Shown here piece after piece: positions 61,215 through 64,000 of a stretch of DNA of 64,000 nucleotides (position 1 is the stretch's first letter; each line of letters opens with the position of its first letter). Made by a program: the position numbers and the translations under genes. The notes under the pieces are model-generated. The model had not been told where the DNA came from and ran no database searches. It saw nothing but the letters and a program-made list of their open reading frames with translations. The stretch lies in assembly GCA_910578865.1 (NCBI GenBank), contig CAJTRM010000018.1, positions 1-64,000 of the forward strand, in the 5' to 3' direction. The DNA comes from an uncultured Dorea sp. (GTDB lineage: Bacteria; Bacillota_A; Clostridia; Lachnospirales; Lachnospiraceae).

Positions 61215-62492
61215 ATGGGAAATGAAAGAGGTAATGCGGCAGCACTGCTGCCCATCGGGGTGTTTCTCGTAATTTTCCTGGGATCAGGGATTATTACAGG
61301 AGACTTTTATGCGATGCCGGCCATCGTGGCATTTTTAATTGCGTTGCTGGTAGCGTTTTTTCAGAACAGAGAATTAAAATTTCAGGACAAGATCGGAATC
61401 ATCTCTAAAGGTGTAGGTGACGAGAACATCATAACAATGAGCCTGATCTTCTTGTCCGCAGGGGCATTTTCGGGTGCCGTTACCGCAGCGGGCGGCGTGG
61501 AGAGTACAGTTAATCTGGGCTTATCTATACTTCCGGCAAAGGTTGCGGTTATGGGGCTCTTTGTGATCGGATGCTTTATTTCTGTCTCCATGGGAACATC
61601 TATGGGAACTATTGCGGCTCTGGCCCCGATTGCGGTAGGTATCAGCGAAAAGACAGGATTTGCGCTTCCTGTCTGCATCGGAGCTGTAGTTTGCGGCGCC
61701 ATGTTCGGAGATAATCTGTCCATGATCTCGGATACGACCATCGCGGCAGTAAAAACTCAGGGATGTGAAATGAAGGATAAGTTTAAGGAGAACTTTCTGA
61801 TCGTGCTTCCGGCTGCAATTATTACGATTATTCTTTTCCTTGTGATCACAAGAAACGGAAATTTTAAACTGGCAGAGGAACTGCAATATAATGTCCTGAG
61901 GGTGATTCCGTATATCCTTGTGCTGGTAGGTGCATTGGCGGGTATTAATGTATTTATCGTGCTGATCAGCGGAACCGTGGTATCACTGGCCGTAGGCGTT
62001 GCTACCGGAAGTCTTGCGGCGGGGGAGATGTTTACGGCGGTAGGCTCCGGTGTAACGGGAATGTATGATATTACGGTGATTTCCATCGTGGTAGCATGTA
62101 TTGTGTCTCTGGTAAAAGAGCATGGAGGAATTCAGTTTATCCTGAGCCTGATCAAAAGGAGTATCAAAGGACAGAAGGGCGGAGAGATCGGCATTGCCGG
62201 GCTTTCTCTCCTGGTGGACATGTGCACGGCGAATAATACGGTCGCCATTGTAATGGCAGGCCCGATTGCCAAAGAGATCAGTGACGAATTCAAGATATCT
62301 CCGAGACGTTCTGCGTCACTCCTTGATATCTTTACTTCTGTAGGGCAGGGGCTGATCCCTTACGGTGCCCAGCTTTTGTCTGCGGCCAGCCTTACCGGGC
62401 TTACGCCGTTTCAGATCATGCCGTATCTGTTCTATCCGATTTTGATGGCAGTCAGTGCAGTTCTGTTTATTATTTTTAGGAAAGCTAAATAA
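61215..62492 (+). CDS. Na+/H+ antiporter NhaC-family protein
   Basis: 425 residues with about eleven to twelve membrane segments. 'FLSAGAFSGAVTAAGGVESTVNLGLSILP' and 'SMGTSMGTIAALAPIAVGI' and 'MFGDNLSMISDTTIAAVKTQGCEMKDKFKENF' are typical of NhaC/ amino-acid-acid antiporters of this fold. Could exchange ions or carboxylates. 14-base gap to leuD, so part of the leu transcript. Confidence 0.88.
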   Translation: MGNERGNAAALLPIGVFLVIFLGSGIITGDFYAMPAIVAFLIALLVAFFQNRELKFQDKIGIISKGVGDENIITMSLIFLSAGAFSGAVTAAGGVESTVNLGLSILPAKVAVMGLFVIGCFISVSMGTSMGTIAALAPIAVGISEKTGFALPVCIGAVVCGAMFGDNLSMISDTTIAAVKTQGCEMKDKFKENFLIVLPAAIITIILFLVITRNGNFKLAEELQYNVLRVIPYILVLVGALAGINVFIVLISGTVVSLAVGVATGSLAAGEMFTAVGSGVTGMYDITVISIVVACIVSLVKEHGGIQFILSLIKRSIKGQKGGEIGIAGLSLLVDMCTANNTVAIVMAGPIAKEISDEFKISPRRSASLLDIFTSVGQGLIPYGAQLLSAASLTGLTPFQIMPYLFYPILMAVSAVLFIIFRKAK

Positions 62493-62508
62493 AAAGGAAG
62501 GCAAAGTT

Positions 62509-63996
62509 ATGAGTCTATATTACAAAAGTACCAGAAATTCCGAGATAAGGGTATCGGCGTCAGAGGCAATCCTGACCGGGCTTGCCCCGGACGGCGGACT
62601 GTTTGTCCCGGAAAGGATTCCCGCACTGGATGTTCCGCTGAAAGAATTAAAGGGGATGTCCTATCAGGAGATTGCCTATGCAGTTATGAAGCAGTTTTTG
62701 ACCGATTTCACAGAGGAAGAACTGAAGGAATGTATTCAGAAGGCCTATGACGGCAAATTCGACACAGAGGAGATTGCGCCCCTTGTGAAAGCAGGGGATA
62801 TCTATTATCTGGAGCTTTTTCACGGTGCGACGATAGCATTTAAAGATATGGCGCTGTCTGTACTGCCGCATCTTCTGACTGTTTCCGCAAAGAAAAATCA
62901 GGTGGACAGAAGGATTGTCATTCTGACAGCTACTTCCGGGGATACGGGAAAGGCAGCGCTGGCAGGCTTCGCAGATGTTGAAGGTACACAGATTATCGTG
63001 TTTTATCCCAAGAACGGCGTAAGCAGAGTGCAGGAGCTTCAGATGGTGACGCAAAAAGGCGGTAATGTAGATGTCGTTGCCATCCACGGTAATTTTGATG
63101 ATGCGCAGAGCGGTGTAAAAGCCATGTTTGAGAATAAAGAGCTGGGCAGGGAACTGGCAGAAAAAGGATATCAGTTTTCTTCTGCCAATTCCATTAATAT
63201 CGGCCGTCTTGTCCCGCAGGTGGTGTATTACGTATTTGCTTATGCAAAGCTCCTTGAACATGGAGAGATCACCGAGGGGGAGAGTATCAATGTAGTCGTG
63301 CCGACAGGGAACTTTGGGAATATACTGGCGGCATATTATGCAAAACAGATGGGGCTTCCGGTAGGAAAGCTGATCTGTGCCTCCAATGAAAACAAGGTGC
63401 TGTATGACTTCTTTGAGACCGGAACCTATGACCGGAACCGGGAATTTTTGCTGACGACGTCACCCTCTATGGATATTCTGATATCCAGTAATCTTGAGAG
63501 GCTGATCTACCTGATCGCCGGAGAGGATTCCCGGCAGACGAAGAAACTGATGGATGAACTAAGATCAGCCGGCCGGTATACCATCACAGATGAGATGAAG
63601 GAAAGACTTGTTGATTTTGCAGGAGGTTATGCTTCGGAAGAGGATACTGCCCGAAGGATTAAAGAGGTATACGAAAAAACAGGTTATGTTATGGATACAC
63701 ATACGGCGGTTGCTTCCCATGTATGCAGCGAATACCGGGAAGCCGGCGGCGACGGACCGAAATATCTGATTGCCTCTACGGCAAGCCCGTATAAGTTCGT
63801 CAAAAGTGTAATGGGAGCGATGAATGACAGCTATGCCGACGCAGACGAGTTTGACCTTCTCGGGAAGCTTCAGGAGGTGTCAGGGGTGGAAATGCCGAAG
63901 GCAGTACGGGAGATCATGGAAGCGGATGTGCGGCACAGCGCGGAATGCGATCCGGAATGTATGGAACAGACGGTACGGGAAATCTTGCATGTATAG
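62509..63996 (+). CDS. thrC: Threonine synthase
   Basis: 495 residues, PLP fold type II. PLP lysine in 'HGATIAFKDMAL', phosphate-binding loop 'PTGNFGNILAAYYAK', Ser/Thr-rich 'TATSGDTGKAALAGF'. Makes threonine from O-phosphohomoserine. Start 62509 follows AAGGAAGG. Gap of 16 bases from the antiporter gene; ends 4 bases before the window edge. The protein appears complete. Confidence 0.94.
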   Translation: MSLYYKSTRNSEIRVSASEAILTGLAPDGGLFVPERIPALDVPLKELKGMSYQEIAYAVMKQFLTDFTEEELKECIQKAYDGKFDTEEIAPLVKAGDIYYLELFHGATIAFKDMALSVLPHLLTVSAKKNQVDRRIVILTATSGDTGKAALAGFADVEGTQIIVFYPKNGVSRVQELQMVTQKGGNVDVVAIHGNFDDAQSGVKAMFENKELGRELAEKGYQFSSANSINIGRLVPQVVYYVFAYAKLLEHGEITEGESINVVVPTGNFGNILAAYYAKQMGLPVGKLICASNENKVLYDFFETGTYDRNREFLLTTSPSMDILISSNLERLIYLIAGEDSRQTKKLMDELRSAGRYTITDEMKERLVDFAGGYASEEDTARRIKEVYEKTGYVMDTHTAVASHVCSEYREAGGDGPKYLIASTASPYKFVKSVMGAMNDSYADADEFDLLGKLQEVSGVEMPKAVREIMEADVRHSAECDPECMEQTVREILHV

Positions 63997-64000
63997 TATA

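Noticed and set aside
1..64000. tRNA, rRNA, CRISPR, insertion sequences, phage genes
   Set aside because: Looked for cloverleaf ends, direct-repeat arrays, transposases and integrases; none recognised by eye.

Overview
The window looks like chromosome from a gut Firmicute of the Lachnospiraceae type (Clostridium scindens / Dorea / Mediterraneibacter relatives). Pointers are moderate GC, strong AGGAGG ribosome sites, ferredoxin-linked 2-oxoacid oxidation with Ptb-Buk, YesMN-type control of sugar ABC operons, small DUF6465 and DUF6903 proteins, and a bile salt hydrolase. The taxonomic call is inference. No rRNA, tRNA, CRISPR, phage or insertion sequence was recognised.

Layout. (1) 0-18.3 kb: one long + strand catabolic operon. 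It carries UPF0303, cyclase and ABM proteins, an RbsABC-type importer with two different permeases, DhaL/DhaK, a P-loop protein, a four-subunit 2-oxoacid:ferredoxin oxidoreductase, a split transketolase, butyrate kinase, phosphate butyryltransferase, an FAH-family enzyme and an oversized transaldolase-like protein. A GntR regulator with its own palindromic operator follows. I read it as import of a sugar-like compound, free ketose/DHA chemistry, 2-oxoacid to acyl-CoA to acyl-phosphate, and ATP. The substrate is unknown. (2) 18.4-20.7 kb: two acetyltransferases and a bile salt hydrolase. (3) 20.8-28.5 kb: a LysR gene divergent from a TIM-barrel isomerase/dehydratase, an Old Yellow Enzyme/Fe-S reductase, a shikimate-dehydrogenase-like enzyme, a YdiN-like MFS carrier and a nucleobase-permease-like carrier; a candidate anaerobic shikimate/quinate-type pathway. 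(4) 28.6-41.5 kb: YesM/YesN, an ABC importer, GH2, GH65 phosphorylase, beta-phosphoglucomutase and an MFS protein. Several genes here are broken by single-base indels, one at a run of 15 C, unlike the rest of the window. (5) 41.5-43.6 kb: NiaR, a YitT protein and a Lys/Ala-rich DUF6465 protein. (6) 43.6-51.3 kb: a GH112 galactosyl-hexosamine phosphorylase, an AraC regulator, a sugar ABC importer and a DUF6903 peptide, with a shared AraC-type operator in front of the phosphorylase and of the importer, then a PHP phosphoesterase. (7) 51.4-64 kb: metNIQ divergent from a UroD-type methyltransferase, Fur-boxed feoAB, a sortase-anchored thioester-domain surface protein, leuCD, an NhaC antiporter and threonine synthase.

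Working together: region 5-6 fits phosphorolysis of host-glycan galactosyl-HexNAc disaccharides, region 4 fits phosphorolysis of glucosyl disaccharides through beta-glucose-1-phosphate, and regions 1 and 3 are the least described and most interesting pathways. All start choices come from ribosome-site spacing read by eye; no searches were run.
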